From contig NZ_JBGUAU010000023.1 in assembly GCF_041820985.1 (NCBI RefSeq), positions 20,232 through 84,231 of the forward strand: a stretch of 64,000 bases of DNA, written 5' to 3'. Within the stretch, counting starts at the first letter, position 1. Each line of letters opens with the position of its first letter. This DNA comes from Evansella sp041820985 (GTDB lineage: Bacteria > Bacillota > Bacilli > Bacillales > Salisediminibacteriaceae). The notes beneath the pieces were generated by a model. That model had not been told where the DNA came from. It did no database searches and worked only from the letters and a program-made list of their open reading frames with translations. Positions 28,403-37,097 of this stretch are shown piece by piece. The position numbers and the translations under genes were made by a program.

Positions 28403-28942
28403 CTACCCCGCTGGTGCTAAGAATACCGCTCCATATACTAACGCACCTAAAATCACATATGCAGGGTGCACCTTCTTTTTTTCCAAAAGATAATAGCTTA
28501 CTCCTAGTAAAAAGATTGTTTGTAGCCATCCACTTTCTAAATATGAAGTTTCAACAAACCGAATGGTAAGCATCCCTAAAAGCACAGCAATTGTCGGACG
28601 CACGATATTGGACAATAGCTTTACCTTTGGTGAATCCTTAAATTTATATAAGATACTTAGTAAGATAACCATTAAAATAAGCGATGGAGCTATGGTAGCA
28701 AATAGTCCTACAGAAGCACCTAAAATCCCCCCTTGCTCAAAGCCTATATATCCCGCCATTTTCGTTGCGATTGGGCCAGGTAGAGCATTTCCAAGTGCTA
28801 ATACTTCCCCAAATTCCTCTACGGACATCCAGCCGTAACGGTGTACTACTTCATACTCAATAAGAGGAATGGTTGCAGGACCTCCACCGTAGCCCACAAT
28901 GCCAGGGATAAAAAATGCTAAAAATATCTCCCAATAGATCAT
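28403..28942 (-). CDS. ywrA: Chromate transporter (CHR) half protein, YwrA-like
   Basis: This 179-residue membrane protein has the short-chain CHR motifs GIVGYGGGPATIPLIE near the N-terminus and LGNALPGPIATKMAGYIG in the middle. Short CHR proteins work as pairs with opposite membrane topology and extrude chromate, or perhaps other oxyanions. It overlaps the partner gene by four bases (ATGA). The pair followed by a gamma-glutamyltranspeptidase mirrors B. subtilis ywrB-ywrA-ywrD. Confidence 0.85.
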   Translation of the reverse strand: MIYWEIFLAFFIPGIVGYGGGPATIPLIEYEVVHRYGWMSVEEFGEVLALGNALPGPIATKMAGYIGFEQGGILGASVGLFATIAPSLILMVILLSILYKFKDSPKVKLLSNIVRPTIAVLLGMLTIRFVETSYLESGWLQTIFLLGVSYYLLEKKKVHPAYVILGALVYGAVFLAPAG

Positions 28943-29508
28943 GACGTTTCACCGTCCTTTTTCTTCGTAGCAGCTTTTGACGGTTTCTTCAAAAATACGA
29001 AAAGTATTAAACCACCGATAACAATGGCCGGGTGCAAATTCAAAATTTCAATAAAAAGAAAAGAAAAGACCAGAAGAAAAATGACTTTCATCCACCCGAA
29101 TGCCTTATTTGAGCTGTCTATGAAGCTCCATGTTAAAACCCCCATCATCACTGCAACGACAGGAATTACTCCGTGGGTCATCCCGCGAACCCATGTATAT
29201 TCTCGAAATGATGCTAAGGAAGTTAGTAGAATTATCATTAAAATTACAGTAGGAAAAACGGATGCTATAACTGCATTAAACATTCCAAGTACGCCACCTA
29301 CACGATATCCGATATAACCTGCCATCTTTGTTGCGATAGGTCCTGGTAACGTATTACCAATTGCTAAAATGTCAGCAAACTCTTCACTTGTCATACTCTT
29401 ATAACGTTCGACAACTTCTTTGTGAAAAAGAGGGATGGAGGCTGGCCCACCGCCATATCCTAACAGCCCTACTCGTAAAAATGCCATAAAAATTTGAGCT
29501 TGACTCAT
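28939..29508 (-). CDS. ywrB: Chromate transporter (CHR) half protein, YwrB-like
   Basis: The 189-residue first half of the CHR pair has LLGYGGGPASIPLFHKEVVE and LGNTLPGPIATKMAGYIG, which align closely with its partner, so the two genes derive from a duplication. The C-terminus ends in a lysine-rich tail (KKPSKAATKKKDGETS) that should be cytoplasmic. It is upstream of and translationally coupled to the second half. Whether chromate is the real substrate is unknown. Confidence 0.85.
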   Translation of the reverse strand: MSQAQIFMAFLRVGLLGYGGGPASIPLFHKEVVERYKSMTSEEFADILAIGNTLPGPIATKMAGYIGYRVGGVLGMFNAVIASVFPTVILMIILLTSLASFREYTWVRGMTHGVIPVVAVMMGVLTWSFIDSSNKAFGWMKVIFLLVFSFLFIEILNLHPAIVIGGLILFVFLKKPSKAATKKKDGETS

Positions 29509-29618
29509 ACTATTGCTCCTTCATTTACTTAGAAAAACTCTGGGCTTATCACTACATTCATTGCGAAAGCCTTTGTTTGTCTTATACTTTTAACTTTTTT
29601 AGGAAAGACAATTTCTAG

Positions 29619-29662
29619 ATGCAAAACGCAAGCGCCTTTGTTTAGGCGCTCAACGTTTTCAT
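29619..29662. terminator. Hairpin downstream of ywrD
   Basis: AGCGCCT and AGGCGCT form a seven-base stem with outer AAAACG/CGTTTT pairing. It lies 70 bp after the ywrD stop codon. The T-rich side is on the plus strand, so its role for the minus-strand gene is uncertain. Confidence 0.45.
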
Positions 29663-29730
29663 TTTTCTACTATATTTTTCCCAAAATATTTTATTCATTA
29701 TTTCACGTTATTTTTCCCAAAAAAAGTGTA

Positions 29731-31344
29731 TTAATAAACAGCGATGGAACCATCCGTTCTTGATTCGGTTCCCCCGGCTAAAACTCCTGTCTTCGGATCT
29801 CTCCAGATAATTTGCCCTCTACCGAAACTGCCTGATTGATGGGTAACCTGAATGTTGTGGCCTTTGCCAGACAAGGCAACAGCTATATGATTTGGTACTG
29901 CTTGCTCAAGCATAACGTGCTTATCTTTCATCCACTGCCACCTTGGTGCATCTAATGCAGCTTGCGGGTTAAGTCCAAAGTCGATGGTATTCATGACAAC
30001 TTGCATGTGACCTTGTGGCTGCATGAATCCTCCCATTACGCCGAATGGACCAACAGCTTCATTTCCTTTTGTTAAAAAGCCTGGGATAATCGTATGATAC
30101 GTTCGTTTCCCTGGCTTTAATGCATTATCGTGGTTAGGATCTAGACTGAAATTGTGGCCACGGTTTTGTAACGAAATCCCTGTGCCTGGAACAACTAGGC
30201 CAGAACCAAAGCCCATGTAGTTACTTTGAATAAAGGAAACCATATTTCCTTCTCCATCCGCTGTTGCTAAGTATACCGTTCCGCCTTTAGAAGGCTCACC
30301 TGCAGTTGGTGTTAGTGCTTCGTCTCCGATTAGAGCACGTCGCTCTTTTCCGTATTCCTCACTTAATAATTGGGAAACTGCAACGGACATTTCTGACTCT
30401 TCCGTAATATATTTTTCACCATCTGCAAATGCAAGCTTCATCGCTTCGATTTGCTTATGGAATGTGTCTACTTCATCACGAGCTTGGAACTCATCATTTT
30501 TCAGCATATTCAGAGCCATTAGGGCGATCATCCCTTGACCGTTCGGAGGAATTTCCCACACGTCGTAGCCTTTATAATTTACACTAATTGGTTTTACCCA
30601 CTCTGGTTTGAATGCAGCTAAATCTTGTTTTGATAAGTAGCCACCATATTGTTTTGAGTAAGCATCCATTTTTTCTGCAAGTTCACCAGTGTAAAAATCT
30701 TCAGCATTTGTCTCTGCAATCGCTTCTAGTGTTGTAGCATGACCTTCCGATTTCCATACCTCTCCTACTTTCGGTGCTTCTCCATTCGGTGTAAATGTTT
30801 CAAACCAGCTATCAAACTCTTTACCGCTCAACGCATTTTTGTATGCCTTTGCTGCGCCATTCCAATAGTGAGCTAAAGTTGGACTCAATGGGTATCCGTT
30901 GCGAGCATAATTTATTGCCGGTTCTAGTACCTCCGTCAGTGGAAGCTTACCAAATTTTTTCGAGAGCTCTCCCCATGCAGCAGGAGCACCAGGCACAGTT
31001 ACTGGAATCCATCCGAACTTTGGAATTTCATCAATTCCTCGTTCCTTCAGTTTTTCAATGGAGATCGCAGCTGGCGCTGGACCGCTCGAGTTTAATCCGT
31101 GTAGCTCTCCTTTTGTCCAAACGAGTGCAAACGCGTCTCCACCAATACCATTGGATGTAGGTTCAACAACTGTTAGACATGCCGCAGTAGCGATCGCCGC
31201 ATCAATTGCATTGCCACCTTTTTTCAAAATATCAAGACCAGCCTGAGCTGCTAGTGGTTGTGATGTCGCAACCATTCCATTCTTGCCGTATGTAACGTTT
31301 CTTTGAGCAGCATAAGGATAATAAGAACTATCAAATGAGACCAT
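29731..31344 (-). CDS. ywrD: Gamma-glutamyltranspeptidase-like protein (YwrD type)
   Basis: The 537-residue protein has the large and small subunit regions of gamma-glutamyltranspeptidases. The autocleavage and nucleophile threonine is probably Thr356 in GGTVYLATADGEGNMVS, and GGFMQPQGHMQV is the conserved small-subunit motif. The family transfers or hydrolyses gamma-glutamyl groups, for example of glutathione or polyglutamate. There is no signal peptide, unlike secreted Ggt, so it should be cytoplasmic as in YwrD. AGGAGG precedes the ATG. It lies upstream of the CHR genes in the same direction, as in the B. subtilis ywr cluster. Confidence 0.9.
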   Translation of the reverse strand: MVSFDSSYYPYAAQRNVTYGKNGMVATSQPLAAQAGLDILKKGGNAIDAAIATAACLTVVEPTSNGIGGDAFALVWTKGELHGLNSSGPAPAAISIEKLKERGIDEIPKFGWIPVTVPGAPAAWGELSKKFGKLPLTEVLEPAINYARNGYPLSPTLAHYWNGAAKAYKNALSGKEFDSWFETFTPNGEAPKVGEVWKSEGHATTLEAIAETNAEDFYTGELAEKMDAYSKQYGGYLSKQDLAAFKPEWVKPISVNYKGYDVWEIPPNGQGMIALMALNMLKNDEFQARDEVDTFHKQIEAMKLAFADGEKYITEESEMSVAVSQLLSEEYGKERRALIGDEALTPTAGEPSKGGTVYLATADGEGNMVSFIQSNYMGFGSGLVVPGTGISLQNRGHNFSLDPNHDNALKPGKRTYHTIIPGFLTKGNEAVGPFGVMGGFMQPQGHMQVVMNTIDFGLNPQAALDAPRWQWMKDKHVMLEQAVPNHIAVALSGKGHNIQVTHQSGSFGRGQIIWRDPKTGVLAGGTESRTDGSIAVY

Positions 31345-31885
31345 CTTTTAAAAAACCTCCTATGTTTTAACTAAAACTAATAGTAGCATATTTCGGGTAT
31401 CGAAGGAATGTAAATGAATGGATATCTACCATTCAATCTAACACATCCTTCTCTTATTATCACTTAATATTTGGGGAACATTACAATTATTTTGGCGAGG
31501 AGTATTTCTGTTTTGAAAACCGATGCAGGGGGGAAATACATTTTAGTAACTTCAAGCAAGACCCTTCATTAGCCAAAGAACTGGGATTGTTGACGGGGGT
31601 GCATCATGGAGGCTTTAGGGTGATACCACAGTGGCCTTATGGTGGCTTCTTGGTGGCTTCATCGTTACCGAGCTAGCTAGTTTTCTCTGTTCGGTCATTA
31701 TAGCTAATAGTTAATGTTTGTTAAAGAACATTTGATGTGAAAACAAAGTTGAAATAGAAAATATTTGAGTTTAATTTCCTTTTCAACATCGAAATAAAGT
31801 CAAAACGGAAATTAAACCGTATTATATACCATTTACTCGTTGAAGACATCCTTCCATGTCTAATAAAGTTGCTTTCTTAAGCTGC
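31345..31885. other. Gene-free stretch with repeat remnants
   Basis: No ORF here is credible. About 31663-31701 (GTTACC ... TTTTCTCT, then GTTCGGTCATTA) looks like one degenerate unit of the 52-bp family A. Around 31619, GGTGATACCACAGTGGCC resembles GGTGATACTACAATGGCC near 54640. GTTTAATTTCC (31770-31780) and GGAAATTAAAC (31808-31818) form an 11-bp inverted repeat; GGAAATTAAAC also occurs near 40863. Confidence 0.5.
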
Positions 31886-31918
31886 AAAAAAGACGACCAG
31901 GCATAATGCCTCGTCGTC
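31886..31918 (-). terminator. Terminator of the fru operon
   Basis: On the minus strand GACGACGAGGCA and TGCCTGGTCGTC pair with one mismatch around a three-base loop, followed by TTTTTT. It lies 20 bp after the fruA stop codon. Confidence 0.9.
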
Positions 31919-31938
31919 CTTATCCAACCAAACCGACC

Positions 31939-33819
31939 CTACTTCAAATCAACTGGCTTTTTCCAAAAACCAATCATTAATGCTGTTATCACTGCACCGA
32001 TTAATACCGCCAACAAGTATAGTGGCCAGTTTCCAACTGCAACAAATACTACGAACAATCCACCATGAGGTGCCATCAGTGTGTTGCCGAATAACATTGC
32101 TAAACCACCAGCAACGGAAGAACCAACAATAATCGATGGGATTACACGACCAGGGTCTGCTGCTGCAAATGGGATTGCACCCTCTGTAATAAATGACGCA
32201 CCCATAATGTAGTTCGTTTTCCCTGCTTCTTTTTCTTGCTTCGTAAACTTATTTTTAAATAAAGTGGTAGCTAAAGCAATTCCAAGTGGTGGAACCATTC
32301 CACCAGCCATGATCGCCGCATGTGGAGCGAAGTTTCCTGCATCGATCATTGCAATACCAAATGTGAACGCTGCTTTGTTAATTGGACCACCCATATCTAC
32401 TGCCATCATTGCACCAAGTAATAATCCAAGTAAAACGATGTTTCCAGTACCCATTCCAGATAACCAGTTTTCTAGAGTTGTATTGAACCAGCCTACAGGA
32501 CCGATGATCCATTCCATCATAATATAACCAGATAAGAAGATACCAAATAACGGATAAAGTAAAATTGTTTTAATACCAGCTAACGATTGTGGCATTGATT
32601 TAAAAATAACTTTTAGTAACTCTACTAAATAACCAGCTAAGAAACCTGCAATAATACCACCTAAGAACCCTGCGCCACCAGTCGACGCAATCAAACCAGC
32701 AACCATACCAGGTGCGAAACCGGGACGATCAGCTATACTCATTGCGATAAATGCAGCAAGTACTGGGACCATTAGATAGAACGCATTTCCGCCACCAATA
32801 TCCATTAATAACTGTGCGAAAGGATGGAATTCCGGACTGTCCGGATCAAATGCTTCAACTCCAAAGAAGAAGGATATTGCGATTAAAATACCTCCACCTA
32901 CAACGAATGGGAGCATGTTTGATACACCATTCATCAAGTGCTTGTAGAATCCAGATTTCTTTCTCTCTCCACTTTCACTAGTAGAGCTTCCACCCTCTCC
33001 TTGGAAAACAGGAGCAGTACCACTAATCGCTCGTTTCAATAATTCTTCCGGTTTACGAATTCCTGCAGTTACAGGTTCTTCAATTAAACGCTTTCCAGCA
33101 AATCGTTCTTTTTCTACTTTTGTGTCCGCCGCAATAATTATTGCATCTGCTTTACGAATCTCTTCATCTGTTAATCTATTTTTCACACCATCGGAACCAT
33201 TCGTCTCTACCTTAATCTTAATACCAAGAGCTTTTGCCTTATCTTTAAGAGAGTCAGCAGCCATATACGTATGTGCGATTCCAGTAGGACAACCAGTTAC
33301 TGCAACAACAAACTTTTCTTTCGAGTCACTCATCTTTACATCATTCTCTTCAGATGCTAATTTTTCTTTCTCTTTTTCATTGATTGCCGTTAAAACCTCT
33401 TCTTTTGAATTCGCTTTCATCAATATACGTCTGAAATCTTCGTCGATTAGTAAAGTGGACAGGCGTGATAATGTTTGTAAATGTGCATTATTTGCTCCTT
33501 CACTTGCAGCTATCATAAAAAATAAGTGGCTAGGTTTTCCATCTAACGAATCATAATCTATTCCTTTGTGAGACCTACCAAACACAATCGTTGGATGCTT
33601 TACCGCGCTGGTTTTTGCATGAGGAATTGCAATTCCATCTCCAATCCCCGTAGTTGTTTGTTGTTCTCTTTCATGAATTGCTTCAATGAACTTACTTTTA
33701 TCTTTCAAGCGCCCCGCTCTGTCTAATTCACTAGCAAGTTCTTCAATTACATCGTTTTTTGTTGACGATCTCAAATCTAAAATCATCGTCTCCTTCAGTA
33801 ATAATTCAGAAATTCTCAT
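31939..33819 (-). CDS. fruA: PTS fructose-specific enzyme IIABC
   Basis: This 626-residue PTS permease has three domains in order. IIA (about 1-150) has phospho-acceptor His67 in IAIPHAKT. IIB (about 168-270) has Cys177 in TGCPTGIAHT. The membrane IIC is at about 290-620. It takes up fructose as fructose 1-phosphate. A linker near 275 is rich in Ser and Glu. The ATG at 33819 is chosen because GGTGGGTG sits seven bases upstream, whereas a GTG at 33828 lies within that site. It follows fruK by 17 bp. Confidence 0.95.
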   Translation of the reverse strand: MRISELLLKETMILDLRSSTKNDVIEELASELDRAGRLKDKSKFIEAIHEREQQTTTGIGDGIAIPHAKTSAVKHPTIVFGRSHKGIDYDSLDGKPSHLFFMIAASEGANNAHLQTLSRLSTLLIDEDFRRILMKANSKEEVLTAINEKEKEKLASEENDVKMSDSKEKFVVAVTGCPTGIAHTYMAADSLKDKAKALGIKIKVETNGSDGVKNRLTDEEIRKADAIIIAADTKVEKERFAGKRLIEEPVTAGIRKPEELLKRAISGTAPVFQGEGGSSTSESGERKKSGFYKHLMNGVSNMLPFVVGGGILIAISFFFGVEAFDPDSPEFHPFAQLLMDIGGGNAFYLMVPVLAAFIAMSIADRPGFAPGMVAGLIASTGGAGFLGGIIAGFLAGYLVELLKVIFKSMPQSLAGIKTILLYPLFGIFLSGYIMMEWIIGPVGWFNTTLENWLSGMGTGNIVLLGLLLGAMMAVDMGGPINKAAFTFGIAMIDAGNFAPHAAIMAGGMVPPLGIALATTLFKNKFTKQEKEAGKTNYIMGASFITEGAIPFAAADPGRVIPSIIVGSSVAGGLAMLFGNTLMAPHGGLFVVFVAVGNWPLYLLAVLIGAVITALMIGFWKKPVDLK

Positions 33820-33836
33820 TGAATACACCCACCTTT

Positions 33837-34748
33837 TTATAAATGTTTTATAGAAATTTGTTGGAGAAGCTCATTAATGTTTTTTTCTGTACAAAATCCG
33901 TCAGAAAAGGCTGTAGCACTACCTGAAGCAATTCCAAATTGAAATGCTTTCTCTATATCCTGATGTTGATGATATGAAGCGATAAAACCAGCTACTACAG
34001 AATCACCAGCACCGACGGAATTTTTCACCGTTCCCTTTGGCACGTTACCAAATAGTACATTTTCTTCGTTGATAAGAAGTGCACCATCTCCAGCCATAGA
34101 AACAATGACATTTTGAACGCCTTGTTTCACTAGCTGTTTGCCTGATTCCACAATCTCTTCTATTGATTCGTGACTTTTTCCAAATAACTCATTTAGCTCA
34201 TGATGATTTGGTTTTATTAAAAATGGTTTCGCATGTATGCTTTCAGATAGTGCATCACCACTTGTATCCAAAATTGTGTAGATGCCTTTTCCCTCAAGCT
34301 CATTCATTAGCTCAAAGTAAAAGTTTTTTGGTAAAGATTCAGGAAGGCTTCCTGCTAAAATCAAGTAATCTCCAGCTTCGAGATGTTGAAGTTGCTCTTT
34401 TAATTTGTTTACTTGTTCTTCATGAATTATTGGCGAGCGTCCGTTTACCTCAGATTCTTGCTCGGTTCTTAATTTCACATTTATTCTTGTATCTCCATCT
34501 ACCTCGATGAAGTCCGTTTCTATTTGCTCGTTTCGTAACGCGTCTTTAATGAATCTACCTGTAAAGCCACCAACAAAACCAAAAGCTTTTGTTTTTATAT
34601 TTAAGTTGTTTAAAACCCTGGAAACGTTAATTCCTTTTCCTCCTGGATTTTTCATCTCTGATGATGTTCTGTTCGTTTTCCCTAATTCAAAGTTTTCAAC
34701 GGAAACAATATAATCAACAGATGGATTTAATGTAAGTGTATAAATCAT
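33837..34748 (-). CDS. fruK: 1-phosphofructokinase
   Basis: The 303-residue PfkB-family kinase has the substrate-binding GGKGINVSR motif near 36-44 and the catalytic GAGDS motif at 246-250 with Asp249 as base. It phosphorylates fructose 1-phosphate from FruA to fructose 1,6-bisphosphate. It overlaps fruR by four bases (ATGA) and is followed by fruA, the standard fruRKA order. Confidence 0.95.
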   Translation of the reverse strand: MIYTLTLNPSVDYIVSVENFELGKTNRTSSEMKNPGGKGINVSRVLNNLNIKTKAFGFVGGFTGRFIKDALRNEQIETDFIEVDGDTRINVKLRTEQESEVNGRSPIIHEEQVNKLKEQLQHLEAGDYLILAGSLPESLPKNFYFELMNELEGKGIYTILDTSGDALSESIHAKPFLIKPNHHELNELFGKSHESIEEIVESGKQLVKQGVQNVIVSMAGDGALLINEENVLFGNVPKGTVKNSVGAGDSVVAGFIASYHQHQDIEKAFQFGIASGSATAFSDGFCTEKNINELLQQISIKHL

Positions 34749-35503
34749 TTCACATCTACCACCTTTACTTCTGTCATTTTTTCATACGGCACAATGATCT
34801 CCTCTTCTACATAACTAGAGGTAATAATCGTCGCTTTTGTTAGATCCGCAATTTTCGAAAAAGTCGAATCATCAAATTTCGAATGGTCAGCAACTACAAA
34901 CGCTTTGTTTGCTCTTGTTATTGCCAATTCTTTTACATGAGCTTCTTCTGGGTCCGGTGTTGTAAAACCATGGACCACATCCAATGCATTTGTTCCAATA
35001 AACGCTTTATCGAATTGATACATTTGTAACGATTCCATCGCGCCTCTTCCTATCATTGCATGGGTGCCACTTTTCACTAAACCACCGACAATATAGGTTT
35101 TTATGTTGTTCTGCAATGCTATTGTTAGGATGTTTAACCCATTCGTGACAATCACGATATCTTTATCCCGCAAGTATGGAATCATTGCCTTTGTTGTCGT
35201 ACCTGCATCGATAAATACGCTATCGCCTTTTTTAATCAAAGAAGCAGCATATTCCCCAATCGCTTCTTTTTCTGCATTATATTTCGTTTCTTTCTCTTCA
35301 ATGGTTGGCTCTTCTATTTTGTTTGCGACTAGCTTTGCACCACCATGAATTCTCTTTAACTGTCTGCTGTTTTCTAATTCAGTCAGATCTCTTCGGATAG
35401 TAGATTCAGAAGCATTGGTAGCATCTACTAATTCCTGTATTTTCACAATTTCCTTTTCTTCTAACAATGACAATATAAATTGTTGTCTCTCAAATGTGAG
35501 CAT
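34745..35503 (-). CDS. fruR: DeoR-family fructose operon repressor
   Basis: The 252-residue regulator has an N-terminal DeoR helix-turn-helix (IQELVDATNASESTIRRDL, near 19-37) and the sugar-phosphate-binding domain with GDSVFIDAGTTT and FVVADHSKF. It is first in the operon and probably represses it until fructose 1-phosphate builds up. GAGGAG precedes the ATG. The promoter with an overlapping cre-like site is annotated separately. Confidence 0.93.
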   Translation of the reverse strand: MLTFERQQFILSLLEEKEIVKIQELVDATNASESTIRRDLTELENSRQLKRIHGGAKLVANKIEEPTIEEKETKYNAEKEAIGEYAASLIKKGDSVFIDAGTTTKAMIPYLRDKDIVIVTNGLNILTIALQNNIKTYIVGGLVKSGTHAMIGRGAMESLQMYQFDKAFIGTNALDVVHGFTTPDPEEAHVKELAITRANKAFVVADHSKFDDSTFSKIADLTKATIITSSYVEEEIIVPYEKMTEVKVVDVK

Positions 35504-35533
35504 TTGTTATCCCTCTCCTCACTTTGTATTTTC

Positions 35534-35562
35534 AGTATAATTGTAACGCTTTCAAAAATCAA
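35534..35562 (-). promoter_or_regulatory. Sigma-A promoter of fruRKA with cre-like site in the spacer
   Basis: On the minus strand TTGATT (complement of 35557-35562) and TATACT (35534-35539) are 17 bp apart. The spacer holds TTGAAAGCGTTACAA (complement of 35541-35555), which equals the cre consensus with one base missing from the right half. Binding of CcpA there would block RNA polymerase. Confidence 0.6.
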
Positions 35563-35745
35563 TCATTTTCTTTCACTTTCGTTCAAAATATTTCACACCG
35601 ATACACCTAAACATTCGAAAACGATCAATCCGGTGCTACTTTTTGATTATGTAAACTAAAGAAAACACACTGTAGAACAATATTGTTGGCTGTTTTTGAC
35701 TGAAAGATTCTCAATCAGGGTTGGCTGAAATAGCATCTAGTTATA

Positions 35746-36285
35746 GCTCCCTCATACTCACGGATGCTCGCGGATTTAACCTGCGACTCCGGTAGGCGCT
35801 ACCACGGTAGCGCCTACAAAGCGACCTAGTCAAAAGCTCCCTCATACTCGCGCATGCTCGCGGATTTAACCTGCGACTCCGGTAGGCGCTACCACGGTAG
35901 CGCCTACAAAGCGACCTAGTCAAAAGCTCCCTCATACTCACGCATACTCGCGAATTTAACCTGCGACTCCGGTAGGCACTACCACGGTAGCGCCTACAAA
36001 TGGACCTAGTCAAAAGCTCCCTCATACTCACGGATGCTCGCGGATTTAACCTGCGACTCTGGTAGGCGCTACCACGGTAGCGCCTACAAAGCGACCTAGT
36101 CAAAAGCTCCCTCATACTCGCGCATGCTCGCGAATTTAACCTGCGACTCCGGTAGGCGCTACCACGGTAGCGCCTACAAATGGACCTAGTCAAAAGCTCC
36201 CTCATACTCGCTCTTACTCGCGGATTTAACCTGCGACTCCGGTAGGCGCTACCACGGTAGCGCCTACAAAATGACCTAGTCAAAA
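35746..36285. repeat. 90-bp tandem repeat array with palindromic core (6 copies)
   Basis: Six units begin with GCTCCCTCATACTC at 35746, 35836, 35926, 36016, 36106 and 36196, exactly 90 bp apart. Each carries GTAGGCGCTACC, two bases, GGTAGCGCCTAC (35792-35817 in the first), a near-perfect 26-bp palindrome; one copy has a substitution in an arm. GC content is far above the flanks. Because 90 is a multiple of three, one minus-strand frame stays open for 180 codons, but it is an artefact of the repeat. The array fills the space between fruR and the SDR gene. Confidence 0.92.
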
Positions 36286-36338
36286 CCTCTCAAAAAAAGA
36301 GAGCCTCCACATGAGAGCCCCCTCCTCAAATCACCAGC

Positions 36339-37097
36339 CTAAAAATTCGACTTTGACTGTCCACCATCAACGTTGAGTGTTGCGCCTACTACCCAGCTTG
36401 CTCGTTTCGAAGATAAAAAAACTACTACATCCGCAATTTCCTCTACCGTTCCAAAACGCCCTGCAGGAATTTCATCTTTCACAAACTGCGCCATTTTTTC
36501 TGGATTCTCTTCTATCCTTCTTTGCCAGTTTCCTGTTGGGTGAAGAATGGATCCAGGGGCAACACCATTTACTCGAATACCATCTGTTATTAATTCATCA
36601 GCCAATGACTTCGTGAAGGAAATCATTGCAGCCTTTGCGCTATTATACGTGGGCTTTCCTCCTGATTCTCGTCCGAACACAGAAGAAATGTTTACAATCG
36701 CCCCCTCTTTTGCATCCTTCATATATGGAACAGCTAGCTGACTAAAGTGAACCGCCGAAAAATAGTTTAGATTCATCGCTTCCTCAAACAAGTCCAGGGA
36801 AGTTTCCATCGTTGTAGACCCATTACTTCCCCCAACATTATTAATTAAGATGTCTATACCTCCAAACGTAGAAACAAATTGTTGAAATGCTGCTTCCCGA
36901 CTTGACTTCTCCAACAAATCAGCTGATATCGTCTCGACCTCTGGGAATTCACCCTTCACTTTATCTAACGCTTCTTTCCCTCTCGCTACAACTGCTACCT
37001 TCGCACCTTCTGCTAAAAATGCTTCCGCAATTCCTTTTCCGATACCTTTTGATCCGCCAGTAACGAGTACTCGTTTATTCTCCAATCCTAAATCCAT
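36339..37097 (-). CDS. Short-chain dehydrogenase/reductase
   Basis: This 252-residue SDR has TGGSKGIG near 13-20, NNVGGS near 88-93, a catalytic Ser in NISSVFG, and the YNSAKAA Tyr/Lys pair. It resembles the glucose-dehydrogenase/3-oxoacyl reductase-like group; the substrate is unknown. Its ATG directly abuts the mutY stop codon (TAA then ATG), and its ribosome-binding site GGAGGA is made of the last mutY codons. The two genes are therefore almost certainly co-transcribed and translationally coupled. Confidence 0.88.
   Translation of the reverse strand: MDLGLENKRVLVTGGSKGIGKGIAEAFLAEGAKVAVVARGKEALDKVKGEFPEVETISADLLEKSSREAAFQQFVSTFGGIDILINNVGGSNGSTTMETSLDLFEEAMNLNYFSAVHFSQLAVPYMKDAKEGAIVNISSVFGRESGGKPTYNSAKAAMISFTKSLADELITDGIRVNGVAPGSILHPTGNWQRRIEENPEKMAQFVKDEIPAGRFGTVEEIADVVVFLSSKRASWVVGATLNVDGGQSKSNF

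Noticed and set aside
31600..31690. A T-box-like leader (GGGTGATACCACAGTGG)
   Set aside because: It resembles the T-box GGGTGGTACCGCG word only loosely, lacks a specifier stem and terminator, and no aminoacyl-tRNA synthetase or amino acid gene follows.
35741..36283. A 180-codon minus-strand ORF rich in Arg and Ser
   Set aside because: It is the 90-bp palindromic array read in frame. There is no ribosome-binding site, the protein is a pure repeat, and all copies carry DNA palindromes.
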